Assembly: GCA_963692955.1 (NCBI GenBank)
Contig: OY843587.1
Coordinates: 2,232,001-2,296,000 of the forward strand
Direction: 5' to 3'
Source of the DNA: UBA5158 sp963692955
GTDB lineage: Bacteria; Pseudomonadota; Gammaproteobacteria; DSM-16500
DNA: 64,000 nt
The notes under the pieces are model-generated. The model was not told where the DNA came from, ran no database searches, and saw only the letters and a program-made list of their open reading frames with translations. Positions 15,198-24,210 of this stretch are shown here, piece by piece. Positions within the stretch are counted from its first letter, which is position 1; each line of letters opens with the position of its first letter. A program made the position numbers and the translations under genes.

Positions 15198-15297
15198 TTT
15201 AACTACACAAATTGATTATTTTATTTGCAGTTACGCTTGATAGTACTGCATTATTAGAATACAATTCGGCTAATTTAACTTGAATGGAACACAAACC

Positions 15298-16206
15298 GTG
15301 CCAAAAACATTCTATGCCGTCACCACTCCTATCCTCTCTGGATCTGTGGAAAAAAAGAAGCTTCCGCATTTCGCGAATGATTACAGGGATGTCAGAACAC
15401 TTAAGCAATTTAATTATAATCAGTTAATAGCCATAATTAATTCTGACCTGAGCATTAAACTATTCGTATCCGAAGCAGCGGCAAAAGCGCATGGCGCTGA
15501 GAAAGAAATTATTGAAGAAAAATCACCAGAACCTGGGTCGGGGTTAGCACACCTTGGCTTAGCAATTCTCTCGCCACATCTTTTCGCACTCAAAATAGCC
15601 TCAGATGTCTTGCTAGGACCGAACCAAGTCAGGAATCTTTATCAAAGTATTATATTTAAAGTTACGATTAAAAACGAAAACTCTATCTTGCCAGACAATT
15701 CCAACCCTTCCATACCTGACTGTGTTGGTCTTCTACCCGATAGAGTATTCAGAACAGTGAGTGACCCTGATCATTCACAAAAACGATCGCTAAGCTTTTC
15801 AACAGCAAGCAACTATTATTTGCATTCAGTTAAATTCAGAAAAGATCACAACTACAGGTTGTCATTTACTGCCCGTTATCCAAGTAAATATAGTGAAGTT
15901 CATGATGATGGCAATGTAAATGTGGCCGCTACGCTATTGAAAGATTATTTTGCGCCAAAACACGGCCTATTTTTAACCGGGCATTGGCGCCGTCACCATC
16001 TGGAAGCAGCTAAAGCACTATTCAATCAGATTCAAGGGCTAGATCGTGCCGCAGCTTTAAACATGCTGTGGGATAAACGTATTGAGCTTCAAAAAAATAA
16101 TTCTAATTTAGATGGTTCGTTTTTTAGAAGGATTTCTTATGCGATCGAAATGTTAACACCAAGCGAACCTGTTATTGAGCAACACCGTAACTTAGTTAGG
16201 TCATAA
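15298..16206 (+). CDS. Unrecognised 302-residue protein, effector-like
   Basis: I do not recognise a named family. From the GTG at 15298 the protein begins MPKTFYAVTTPILSGS, with GGAA 9 bases upstream; a TTG at 15280 is the alternative. No signal peptide or strong membrane span is seen. The middle (LLPDRVFRTVSD) is polar. The C-terminal 70 residues are distinctive: GLFLTGHWRRHHLEAAKALF, then SFFRRISYAIEML. A conserved C-terminal block with an H-W-x-R-H-H core and a later G-S-F-x-R-R-I resembles, from memory, a small domain found at the end of many Legionella/Coxiella-type hypothetical proteins and effectors. A possible -10 (TAGAAT) lies at 15255. The gene stands alone, convergent with the ABC exporter. 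Confidence 0.62.
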   Translation: MPKTFYAVTTPILSGSVEKKKLPHFANDYRDVRTLKQFNYNQLIAIINSDLSIKLFVSEAAAKAHGAEKEIIEEKSPEPGSGLAHLGLAILSPHLFALKIASDVLLGPNQVRNLYQSIIFKVTIKNENSILPDNSNPSIPDCVGLLPDRVFRTVSDPDHSQKRSLSFSTASNYYLHSVKFRKDHNYRLSFTARYPSKYSEVHDDGNVNVAATLLKDYFAPKHGLFLTGHWRRHHLEAAKALFNQIQGLDRAAALNMLWDKRIELQKNNSNLDGSFFRRISYAIEMLTPSEPVIEQHRNLVRS

Positions 16207-16215
16207 CAAAAGATA

Positions 16216-17991
16216 CTATGACACCTTCAGTATTTCAGGCAAGTGACTTACTTGCCTTTGGTACATATCAAAGTAATAACCTTGCTGCGCTATTAAACTT
16301 TCATGCGTGCCTTTTTCTAAAATTTCCCCCTGACGCAGTACGATAATTTCATCCGCGTGTTTTACCGTCGACAAGCGGTGCGCGATGATAACCGTCGTGA
16401 TGTTTTCAGAAATCGCGTCGATATTTTTTTGGATTTGCTGTTCCATTTCCACGTCAAGTGATGATGTCGCCTCATCGAAAATATAAATATCCGGTTTCTT
16501 CAACAACATTCTCGCAATGGCGACGCGTTGTTTTTCGCCGCCAGAAATTTTCATACCGCGCTCACCGACCATGGTGTTTAAACCCTGGGGCAATCTGGCG
16601 ATGAAAGTCGTCAAGCCGGCCATTTCTATGGCTTGCATGAGGTCTGCTTCGCTAGCTGATTTGTTACCGTAAGCGATGTTGTATCTCAACGTATTGTTAA
16701 ACAACACGGCTTCCTGGGGTACGATACCAATCGAGCGGCGCACTGAATCCAGCGTGACACTATTGATATTTTGATTATTTATTAAAATTTCACCGCCAGT
16801 TACGTCAAAAAATCGGTAAAGTAATTTTGCGATAGTGGATTTACCAGAGCCGGTCGGGCCAACGATAGCGAGAGTCTTCCCGTGCGGTACTTCGAAAGAA
16901 ATTCCCTTGATAATTTCACGCTGCGCGTCATAAGCAAATTTCACGTCTTCAAACAGTATATCGGTAGATTGCAATCTCAAAAGGTGTGCAGCTGCATTAT
17001 CATCGATATCCGATTTAATTTCTAAAATATCAAGCGTCGCTCGCAAGTCATAATAAGCTTGTTTTAATTCGCGGATCATGTAACCAAAATAACTCATGGG
17101 CACTGAAAATTGCAGCACGTAGCCATTCAACAGCACAAAGTCACCGACGGTTAAGTGATGATTGAAAATACTGTAACCCGCGTAACAAGTAATAGCAGCC
17201 AAACCAATTCCGACGATAACCATTTGCAGCATGTTAAGAAAATACATTTTAGTATCGACTTGCGTGCGCGCGGCTTCTTTCTCTTTTAATAATGCACCGA
17301 ATTGTTCTAACTCCAGCGCGTCATTATTAAAATATTTTACCGTTTCATAATTTAATAATGAGTCGTGTAAGTAAGCAGACGCCTTTTTTCTTTTTTCCAT
17401 GCTGGTGGATTGCAATTTTACGGATTTGTTTACGGTGATAATCGTCGCGGCGGTATAAATAAATAACGTGGTAAAAATCATGAAGCCGTAGATCGCACCA
17501 TATAACCAACAGGTGATTGCTATCGCAGAAGTAACCTCTAATATCAGGGGTAAAATTTGCCACATGAGAGCATTGATAAGCGCGGGCAAACTACTTTGTG
17601 CTTGATCTATGATATTGAGTAAAGCGCCGGTTTTTCGATTTAAATGAAAACCCAAAGGAAGCGACAGCACATGCTGGAAAAACGCGCGTGATATGGAAGA
17701 CGACGCACTATTCATAGGCTTAAATAATAAAACATAACGCAGCGTTTGTGTGATTTGCGCAAGCGTCCAAATCACGCCATAAGACGCGATGATCAAAACG
17801 GCGATGACGATAGGTTGTTGTGTGCTGGCCGATAATAAATTTAAAATATATCTTAGACTGATAGGCACACAGAGATTTAAGACGATGGTTAACAAGCCAA
17901 AGCCTACCGACAACACGATTAGCGTTCTAACTTTTTTATCTTTGACCCAGAAATAAGGCACTATTTTCCGGAAGAATGTAATTATTTTCAT
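16216..17991 (-). CDS. ATM1/ABCB7-type ABC exporter (fused permease and ATPase)
   Basis: A 591-residue half-transporter: six membrane helices in residues 20-320, then one nucleotide-binding domain. Walker A is GPTGSGKST (about 376-384), the Q-loop lies in GIVPQEAVLF, the signature is ISGGEKQRVAIARML (about 480), Walker B is IYIFDEATSSLD and the switch histidine is in IIAHRLSTV. The membrane part (RAFFQHVLSLPLGFHLNRKTG, FLNMLQMVIVGIGLAAI) resembles the ABCB7/HMT1/ATM1 group, which exports glutathione-linked sulfur or metal compounds in mitochondria and bacteria. It is convergent with the 302-residue gene and divergent from the MTA deaminase. The substrate cannot be read from sequence. Confidence 0.85.
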   Translation of the reverse strand: MKIITFFRKIVPYFWVKDKKVRTLIVLSVGFGLLTIVLNLCVPISLRYILNLLSASTQQPIVIAVLIIASYGVIWTLAQITQTLRYVLLFKPMNSASSSISRAFFQHVLSLPLGFHLNRKTGALLNIIDQAQSSLPALINALMWQILPLILEVTSAIAITCWLYGAIYGFMIFTTLFIYTAATIITVNKSVKLQSTSMEKRKKASAYLHDSLLNYETVKYFNNDALELEQFGALLKEKEAARTQVDTKMYFLNMLQMVIVGIGLAAITCYAGYSIFNHHLTVGDFVLLNGYVLQFSVPMSYFGYMIRELKQAYYDLRATLDILEIKSDIDDNAAAHLLRLQSTDILFEDVKFAYDAQREIIKGISFEVPHGKTLAIVGPTGSGKSTIAKLLYRFFDVTGGEILINNQNINSVTLDSVRRSIGIVPQEAVLFNNTLRYNIAYGNKSASEADLMQAIEMAGLTTFIARLPQGLNTMVGERGMKISGGEKQRVAIARMLLKKPDIYIFDEATSSLDVEMEQQIQKNIDAISENITTVIIAHRLSTVKHADEIIVLRQGEILEKGTHESLIAQQGYYFDMYQRQVSHLPEILKVS

Positions 17992-18184
17992 AATATGACC
18001 TATGCCAATTTGAAAGGTTGTTATTATTATTGATGTGTAGCGTGATGTGAAAAATCGGTTCTAAAGCAGTGTCTTATGGCAGACAAGCATTATACCAGTA
18101 TTATCGAATTTAGGGTATTTTTCCTTTATAAAATCTAAAAACCAGTTAAAATAGCGTAAATAATAAAGATTTAAAAGGAGACCC

Positions 18185-19525
18185 ATGCAGCCTGCCGATT
18201 TAATTATTCATGCCAGATGGTTGCTAACCTGCGAACCCGAATATAATGTTTTTGAAAATCATGCTTTAGTCATCAAAGATGGCCTCATCCTCGACATCCT
18301 CCCCAGCCAATCAGCCTCGGAAAAATATACGCCAAGTGATGCTCAGCATTTTCCACATCACATGCTCATGCCGGGTTTCGTTAATACGCATACGCACTTG
18401 GCGATGAATTTATTCCGCGGGTTAGCGGATGACATGGGCTTGATGGAATGGTTGAACACGCATATTTGGCCGGCCGAAAGCGCTTGGGTCAGCCATCAAT
18501 TTGTTTATGACGCATCGATGTTAGCGATGGCGGAAATGATTCGCGGTGGCACGACGTGTTTTAACGATATGTATTTCTTTTTGCAAGCGAGCGCGGCAGC
18601 GGCGGCAGACGCAGGACTGCGCGCGAACATTGGTATCACCGTGATTGGCGTGCCCACCGCTTGGGCGAAAACACCGGCGGAATATATCGCGAAAGGTTTG
18701 GAATTTTATTACGAATATAAAAACCACCCGCTGATTAAAACTACTTTCGCACCGCACTCCATTTACACGGTGAGTGACGCGCAGTTGATAGAAGTGCGTG
18801 ATTTAGCGCAAGAACATGATTTAAAAATTAATATGCACGTGCAAGAAACCATGGATGAAGTGACGCAATCATTGAAAGAAACTAACTTGCGACCGCTGCG
18901 CCGTCTACATAATCTTGGCTTAGTGACGCCGCGTTTGATCGCTGTACACATGACCCAAGTCGTCGATGATGATTTAGAAATTCTCGCCGCGCACAAACCC
19001 AATATCGTGCACTGCCCGGAATCCAACATGAAGCTAGCCAGCGGCATTTGCCCCATCCATGAATTTAAAAAAATGGGCGTGAACGTCGCACTCGGCACGG
19101 ACGGCGCCGCGAGTAACAATGATTTGAATATGATTGCTGAAATGCGCAGTGCCGCGTTTCTTTCCAAAGTCAGCACCGGCGATTCTTCCGCGACTCATTC
19201 GTATGAAGTGATGAAAATGGCGACCCACAACGGCGCCAAAGCGTTGGGGTTAGACGCGATCATCGGCACACTCACCGCGGGCAAAGCCGCGGATTTTATC
19301 GCCATCGATCTCGACCGGATCGAAACCTTGCCGGTCTATCACCCCACATCATCGTTAGTCTATGCCGCGGCGCGCGAACAAGTCACCGATGTGTGGGTCG
19401 CGGGCCGGCAACTCATGAAAAACCGTCAATTGACCACGATAGATGAAGCGGCTGTCAAAGCCAAAGCCGCCGAGTGGCAACACAAAATCAAAGCCAATGC
19501 CGCGCAAGTTCCGCTAAAACCCTGA
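18185..19525 (+). CDS. mtaD: 5-methylthioadenosine/S-adenosylhomocysteine deaminase
   Basis: A 446-residue amidohydrolase of the TRZ/ATZ group. It deaminates methylthioadenosine and adenosylhomocysteine in the cytoplasm, linking methylation by-products to purine salvage. Metal-binding His69 and His71 lie in FVNTHTHLAMNLFRGLADD, which is diagnostic for MtaD. Later ligands are NMHVQETMDE, IAVHMTQV and the ALGTDGAASNNDL segment with the catalytic Asp. The C-terminal KAADFIAIDL closes the composite beta domain. AAAAGGAG precedes the ATG at good spacing. It is followed by ndk after 89 bases containing a probable ndk promoter. Other amidohydrolases such as guanine deaminase are less likely, given the HLAMNLFRG motif. 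Confidence 0.88.
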   Translation: MQPADLIIHARWLLTCEPEYNVFENHALVIKDGLILDILPSQSASEKYTPSDAQHFPHHMLMPGFVNTHTHLAMNLFRGLADDMGLMEWLNTHIWPAESAWVSHQFVYDASMLAMAEMIRGGTTCFNDMYFFLQASAAAAADAGLRANIGITVIGVPTAWAKTPAEYIAKGLEFYYEYKNHPLIKTTFAPHSIYTVSDAQLIEVRDLAQEHDLKINMHVQETMDEVTQSLKETNLRPLRRLHNLGLVTPRLIAVHMTQVVDDDLEILAAHKPNIVHCPESNMKLASGICPIHEFKKMGVNVALGTDGAASNNDLNMIAEMRSAAFLSKVSTGDSSATHSYEVMKMATHNGAKALGLDAIIGTLTAGKAADFIAIDLDRIETLPVYHPTSSLVYAAAREQVTDVWVAGRQLMKNRQLTTIDEAAVKAKAAEWQHKIKANAAQVPLKP

Positions 19526-19555
19526 CATTAAACGTGCCTTTTTAGCACAATTCGT

Positions 19556-19561
19556 TATAAT
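19556..19561 (+). promoter_or_regulatory. Probable -10 box upstream of ndk
   Basis: A perfect TATAAT lies 54 bases before the ndk ATG. A weak -35-like GTGCCT sits 16 bases upstream. This would start the ndk-rlmN-pilW-rodZ-hisS transcript separately from mtaD. Confidence 0.5.
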
Positions 19562-19614
19562 ACGCCTCCTAGCTTTATAAAAGCAGTATAAACACTAAAA
19601 AATCAGGAGACGTT

Positions 19615-20061
19615 ATGTCTGTGGAAAGAACCTTATCCATCATCAAACCCGACGCTGTCGCTAAATCGGTAATCGGCCAAATCAATGCGCGTTTTGAACA
19701 AGCCGGCCTTCGCATCGTTGCCGCGAAAATGCTGCATTTAACCGAAAAACAGGCGCAAGAATTTTATGCCGTTCATAAAGAAAGACCTTTTTTCACAGGC
19801 CTGGTTAACTTCATGAGTTCAGGCCCCGTCATGATTCAAGTCTTAGAAGGCGACAACGCGATCGCGAAAAACCGTCAAACCATGGGCGCGACCAATCCGA
19901 AAGACGCGGAAGCCGGCACCATCCGCGCTGATTTCGCGGATTCTATCGACCACAACGCAGTACACGGTTCTGATAGCGCCGACAATGCAAAACAAGAAAT
20001 CGCTTTCTTTTTTAAACCGGAAGAAATCGTCGCTTACGTTAAAAAAACGGAATTAGCTTAA
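19615..20061 (+). CDS. ndk: Nucleoside diphosphate kinase
   Basis: This 148-residue enzyme transfers the gamma phosphate between nucleoside triphosphates and diphosphates through phospho-histidine. The active site His117 lies in NAVHGSDS, and ERTLSIIKPDAV at the N-terminus, ERPFFTGLVNFM and GATNPKDAEAGTIRADFA are all present. It is slightly longer than the usual 141-143 residues because of a short tail (EEIVAYVKKTELA). AGGAG lies just upstream of the ATG. It is the first gene of the conserved gammaproteobacterial run ndk-rlmN-pilW-rodZ-hisS, with only 4 bases before rlmN, so the two are likely co-transcribed. Confidence 0.97.
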   Translation: MSVERTLSIIKPDAVAKSVIGQINARFEQAGLRIVAAKMLHLTEKQAQEFYAVHKERPFFTGLVNFMSSGPVMIQVLEGDNAIAKNRQTMGATNPKDAEAGTIRADFADSIDHNAVHGSDSADNAKQEIAFFFKPEEIVAYVKKTELA

Positions 20062-20065
20062 CACC

Positions 20066-21193
20066 ATGACGACACCCGCCCTCATCACAAAAATAAATTT
20101 GCTGGATTTAGACCGCAAAGCGCTGGAAGATTTTTTCTTGAGGCTAGGCGAAAAAAAATTTCGCGCGCAACAAGTGATGAAATGGATACACTTCGAAGGC
20201 GCGCGCGACTGGGACGCGATGACAAATTTAAGCAAACCCCTGCGCGCGCGTTTAAATGAAATTGCTGAAATTAGAACGCCGGAAGTCGCTTATGAAAGTA
20301 CCGCGCAAGACGGCACGCATAAGTGGTTATTGCGGCTCGCCGATGGTAATTGCATCGAAACGATTTTCATTCCCGAAACAGAACGCGGCACGTTATGCGT
20401 GTCGTCGCAAGTGGGCTGCGTGTTGAATTGTGATTTTTGTTCTACCGGCAAGCAAGGTTTTAGCCGTAATTTGACTACCGCGGAAATCATTAGTCAAGTC
20501 TGGATCGCCGCGCGTAGTTTGTCGGAAAATAATTTAACGCATGACCGCGCCGTCACGAACGTCGTCATGATGGGCATGGGCGAACCGTTATTAAATTTCG
20601 ATAACGTCGTCAGCGCTATGAATATCATGCTCGATGATTTCGCGTATGGTTTATCGAAGCGCCGCGTGACCTTAAGTACCGCCGGCGTCATCCCCGCGAT
20701 GTATAAGTTACGCGAAGTGAGTGACGTCGCACTCGCGGTGTCGCTCCACGCGCCTAACGATGAATTACGTGACGTGCTGGTCCCGCTTAATAAAAAATAT
20801 CCGCTCAAAGAATTGATGCAAGCCTGCGACGCTTATTTTCAATACGATAAACGCCGTTATGTGACGATGGAATACGTGATGCTCGCAGGCGTGAACGATA
20901 CGCCCGCGCACGCCAAACAATTAATCCACTTGTTGAAAGACCGCCGCGCGAAAGTAAATTTAATTCCTTTTAATCCGTTTCCGATGACGCATTACAAACG
21001 TTCCGCCGACGCTGTCATCATCGCCTTTCGCGAACGGTTAATCGCCGCCGGCATCAACGCGATTACCCGTAAAACTCGCGGCGACGATATCGACGCAGCC
21101 TGCGGGCAACTCGTCGGCCAGGTACAAGACCGCACCCGCCGCAGCGAAAAAAATAAATTAAAATTCGCGGCTAGTACCGCTCAAAACGTTTAA
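20066..21193 (+). CDS. rlmN: Dual-specificity 23S rRNA/tRNA adenine-C2 methyltransferase RlmN
   Basis: A 375-residue radical-SAM enzyme that methylates C2 of A2503 in 23S rRNA and A37 in several tRNAs. The iron-sulfur cluster cysteines are Cys118, Cys122 and Cys125 (CVLNCDFC), followed by STGKQGFSRNL. MMGMGEPLLNF is the SAM-binding GEP motif, and LIPFNPFPM and the late Cys in DIDAACGQL (the methyl-carrying or resolving cysteine region) are present. It lies 4 bases after ndk. The basic tail (RTRRSEKNKLKFAAS) is typical. The length is normal for the family. Confidence 0.97.
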   Translation: MTTPALITKINLLDLDRKALEDFFLRLGEKKFRAQQVMKWIHFEGARDWDAMTNLSKPLRARLNEIAEIRTPEVAYESTAQDGTHKWLLRLADGNCIETIFIPETERGTLCVSSQVGCVLNCDFCSTGKQGFSRNLTTAEIISQVWIAARSLSENNLTHDRAVTNVVMMGMGEPLLNFDNVVSAMNIMLDDFAYGLSKRRVTLSTAGVIPAMYKLREVSDVALAVSLHAPNDELRDVLVPLNKKYPLKELMQACDAYFQYDKRRYVTMEYVMLAGVNDTPAHAKQLIHLLKDRRAKVNLIPFNPFPMTHYKRSADAVIIAFRERLIAAGINAITRKTRGDDIDAACGQLVGQVQDRTRRSEKNKLKFAASTAQNV

Positions 21194-21272
21194 TAAACTC
21201 GCGCTATAAATTGAATGATGCTAACATTCTGGGAGAATTTGAATTAATGATTTTTATGGAGCTGGAGCGACT

Positions 21273-21815
21273 GTGGCAAGGAAGCTACTATCACTTACCC
21301 CACTTTACCTCGTCTGCTTGCTTTTAGCCGCTTGCGATTACAATACCCATGCATCTATGCAAGTTACCTACCCCTACTTTAAAGAAGGGCGTACCAACGC
21401 GCGTATCGGCTTGGATTATTTGCATGACGGGGATACTGGCCGGGCCTACGAAAAAATGATGCAAGCGCTGGAACAAGCGCCGAACGATCCGCTAGTCTTA
21501 GACGCCGTCGCATATTATTACGAAAAATGCGGCGATTTAACGACCGCGAATGGATACTTCTTCAAAGCGCTGACCATCGCGCCCGCGTCTGGCACGATCC
21601 GCGACAATTACGGCGCGTTTTTATGCCGGAATGGTTATACGAAAGATGCGATAGAATATTTCCTACAAGCCGCGCACGCGCCGGAGTACGCAGGGGCCGC
21701 GCGCTCCTACGCGAACGCGCGTTACTGCGCCAAGGGGCTTGGCGATACCACCGATTCAGCTTATTATACTGAGTTATTGGAACACCCCATTCCTCAATCA
21801 ACCGATACGAAATAA
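21273..21815 (+). CDS. pilW: Type IV pilus pilotin-like TPR lipoprotein PilW (PilF)
   Basis: A 180-residue outer-membrane lipoprotein that assists assembly of the PilQ secretin. The signal peptide ends in the lipobox LLLAAC (Cys20), with Asp next to the lipidated Cys. Tetratricopeptide repeats follow: ARIGLDYLHDGDTGRAYEKM, PLVLDAVAYYYEKCGDL and GTIRDNYGAFLCRNGYTKDA. It is shorter than the usual ~250 residues and has fewer repeats at the C-terminus. The start is a GTG with GGAG 5 bases upstream. Its place between rlmN and rodZ is conserved in gammaproteobacteria. No other pilus genes are in the window. Confidence 0.88.
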   Translation: MARKLLSLTPLYLVCLLLAACDYNTHASMQVTYPYFKEGRTNARIGLDYLHDGDTGRAYEKMMQALEQAPNDPLVLDAVAYYYEKCGDLTTANGYFFKALTIAPASGTIRDNYGAFLCRNGYTKDAIEYFLQAAHAPEYAGAARSYANARYCAKGLGDTTDSAYYTELLEHPIPQSTDTK

Positions 21816-21827
21816 ACGGGCATTGAC

Positions 21828-22865
21828 ATGACGACATCTAGCGAGAAACACCCGGAAAACACTGCGAAAATCCGTTGGGGCGCGCATTTCAAAGCAACCC
21901 GTGAAGGCATGCATTTATCGGAAAAGGACGCGGCGAGCAGATTGCATTTAAATCCCTCTATGATTACCGTCATCGAAAGTGAAAATTTTAAAAGTGACAC
22001 GCCCGTTATTTTTATGCGCGGCTATGTGCGTTCCTACGGCAAATTGTTAAATATGTCGGACAAGCATATCAATCAAGCGCTAGTGGATTTAGGTCTCACC
22101 GATCAATCCACGGTGAAAGCGACACCGCTGCGTACCCGCAAAGTGATTGAAACGACGAGCAGCAATTCTTTTACCCGCTTTTCGACGTCGTTAGTCGTGT
22201 TAGTGTTGTTGGGTTTAGTCGGCATGTGGTGGAATACCCATACGCACAATGTCCCCGATCCCGCCGCCGCCTCGACCTTGAACATGCAAGCAGCGAATCC
22301 AGAAAATGTGACCGCGTCGAACGCAACGCCTGGCGACCCCACGCCAAAAGAATTAGCGCAATCCACTGAACCCGCGGCAACACCTACCGCACCCGCGCCA
22401 ACGGCGACCGCGGACGCCGCAAAATCTGCGGTGAATAATCCAACGCCCGCCGCCGCGGCCGTCGCGGAAAATAATAATGGTCTGTCCGGTACTGTTTTAC
22501 CTGCCACCCAACCTAATCAAGGCAATGCGCAACAGCCCTCGAACACAACCACCGCAAATAATGCGCCGAATCCGCCGTCACCGTTTGATTTACCTAATGA
22601 CGCCAATACAGAAAATACAATGGCCGCTGGCGGCGCACCGACACCGGGTGCCACACCAGGCGCGCCTGGCACGATCAATAGCGACCAAATTGGGGGATTA
22701 TTAGATCCTAACCAATCGGGCGCGACCGCGACTGCGGATGCCCAACCCGTAAAAAAGCATAAAATCCATCACCGCTCCGAACAGGAATTAGCCGGAGAAG
22801 ACATGGCCTTACCTGAGCCTGGATTAGTATCCGAGCCTGGCGATATGGACCCTAGCGAAAATTAA
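21828..22865 (+). CDS. rodZ: RodZ-like cell-shape protein with an atypical C-terminus
   Basis: A 345-residue bitopic membrane protein. The cytoplasmic helix-turn-helix (about residues 15-85, IRWGAHFKATREGMHLSEKD and FMRGYVRSYGKLLNM) binds MreB in RodZ. One membrane span (SLVVLVLLGLVGMWW, about residues 122-136) leads into a periplasmic part that is low-complexity Ala/Pro/Thr/Asn. It ends in KKHKIHHRSEQELAGEDMAL rather than the beta-rich DUF4115 domain found at the end of most RodZ proteins. The position between pilW and hisS is the usual one, except that ispG is missing. The loss of the C-terminal domain is visible; its consequence is unknown. Confidence 0.87.
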   Translation: MTTSSEKHPENTAKIRWGAHFKATREGMHLSEKDAASRLHLNPSMITVIESENFKSDTPVIFMRGYVRSYGKLLNMSDKHINQALVDLGLTDQSTVKATPLRTRKVIETTSSNSFTRFSTSLVVLVLLGLVGMWWNTHTHNVPDPAAASTLNMQAANPENVTASNATPGDPTPKELAQSTEPAATPTAPAPTATADAAKSAVNNPTPAAAAVAENNNGLSGTVLPATQPNQGNAQQPSNTTTANNAPNPPSPFDLPNDANTENTMAAGGAPTPGATPGAPGTINSDQIGGLLDPNQSGATATADAQPVKKHKIHHRSEQELAGEDMALPEPGLVSEPGDMDPSEN

Positions 22866-22889
22866 TTTTAAATTTATGTAGAGAACATC

Positions 22890-24179
22890 GTGGCAACCCC
22901 TATTCAAGCTATCCGCGGCATGAACGATATCATGCCGTCAGAAACTCGTATTTGGCAATCGGTCGAAACCATTTTGCGGGGAATTCTCCATAGTTATGGT
23001 TATCAAGAAATCCGGCTGCCGATCGTCGAAAAAACCGAGCTATTCAAACGCACGATTGGTGAAGCGACTGACATCGTCGAAAAAGAAATGTATACGTTTC
23101 TAGACCGTAACGAAGAAAGCTTAACGCTGCGTCCCGAAGGCACCGCCGGCTGCGTGCGCGCGGGGGTCGAACATGGCTTACTCTACAATCAAATTCAACG
23201 CTGGTGGTATCAAGGCCCCTACTTCCGTTATGAACGCCCGCAAAAAGGCCGTTATCGTCAATTTCATCAGCTAGGCGCGGAAGTATTTGGCATCGGCACA
23301 CCGGACATAGACGCGGAATTAATTATCATGTCCGCTCGCATTTTAGAAAAGTTAGGCTTGAAAGCGCACGTCGAATTGCAATTGAATTCGCTAGGCTCGG
23401 CTGAATCGCGCGCGAATTACCGCAGTGAGTTAATAAAATATCTTTCGCAACATAAAACTGAATTAGACGAAGATAGTCTGCGCCGCTTGGAAACCAATCC
23501 ATTGCGCATCCTCGACAGTAAAAATCCAGCGCTGAAAGACGTCATTCAAAACGCGCCCAAGTTAACCGAGCATTTAGACGAAGAATCAAAAACGCATTTT
23601 CTGACGTTGCAAAGTTATCTGAAACACGCGGGGGTTGCGTTTGTCGTGAACCCCTGTTTAGTGCGCGGCTTGGATTATTATAATAAAACCGTGTTCGAAT
23701 GGGTCACGCATGATTTAGGCGCGCAAGGCACGGTACTCGCCGGTGGCCGTTACGATGGTCTAGTCGAACAATTAAGCGGTAAAACCACACCCGCGTTAGG
23801 TTTTGCGCTGGGCATGGAGCGGTTAGTTTTATTGACGCAGCAACTGCATGCGGATACCACAGCGGCGACCGCCGATATTTACCTTCTCACAGATAGTGAG
23901 GAAACGTTTAAAAAAGGCTTAGAAATAGCCACACAACTACGCGACGCGTTTCCCGCACTCTGCATTTTGCAACACAGCGGCGGCGGCGGTTTTAAAAATC
24001 AGATTAAAAAAGCTGACAAAAGCGGCGCGCGTTACGGTATCTTTCTCGGCGCAGGCGAATTCGCGGCACAATCCGTGGGCGTCAAAGCGTTATTAGATAA
24101 AAGTAATTTTCAACAACAAACCGTTGCGTGGGAAGACCTTACCGCATACCTCCGCTCTCAATTGGAAACACAAGTTTAG
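22890..24179 (+). CDS. hisS: Histidyl-tRNA synthetase
   Basis: A 429-residue class II aminoacyl-tRNA synthetase charging tRNA-His. Motif 2 (LRPEGTAGCVRA; GPYFRYERPQKGRYRQFHQ), the histidine-A loop (LVRGLDYYNKTVFEW) and motif 3 (ALGFALGMERL) are all clear. The anticodon-binding domain occupies about residues 330-425. The start is a GTG (MATPIQAIRGMNDI). It follows rodZ by 24 bases; in most relatives ispG lies between the two. The length is standard. Confidence 0.97.
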   Translation: MATPIQAIRGMNDIMPSETRIWQSVETILRGILHSYGYQEIRLPIVEKTELFKRTIGEATDIVEKEMYTFLDRNEESLTLRPEGTAGCVRAGVEHGLLYNQIQRWWYQGPYFRYERPQKGRYRQFHQLGAEVFGIGTPDIDAELIIMSARILEKLGLKAHVELQLNSLGSAESRANYRSELIKYLSQHKTELDEDSLRRLETNPLRILDSKNPALKDVIQNAPKLTEHLDEESKTHFLTLQSYLKHAGVAFVVNPCLVRGLDYYNKTVFEWVTHDLGAQGTVLAGGRYDGLVEQLSGKTTPALGFALGMERLVLLTQQLHADTTAATADIYLLTDSEETFKKGLEIATQLRDAFPALCILQHSGGGGFKNQIKKADKSGARYGIFLGAGEFAAQSVGVKALLDKSNFQQQTVAWEDLTAYLRSQLETQV

Positions 24180-24210
24180 CGCCTCATCATTTTTTTTATT
24201 TCAGGTTCTC

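Noticed and set aside
19522..19552. Terminator between mtaD and ndk (GTGC-CTTTTTA-GCAC)
   Set aside because: The stem is only 4 bp and there is no T tract after it; it lies within the likely ndk promoter.
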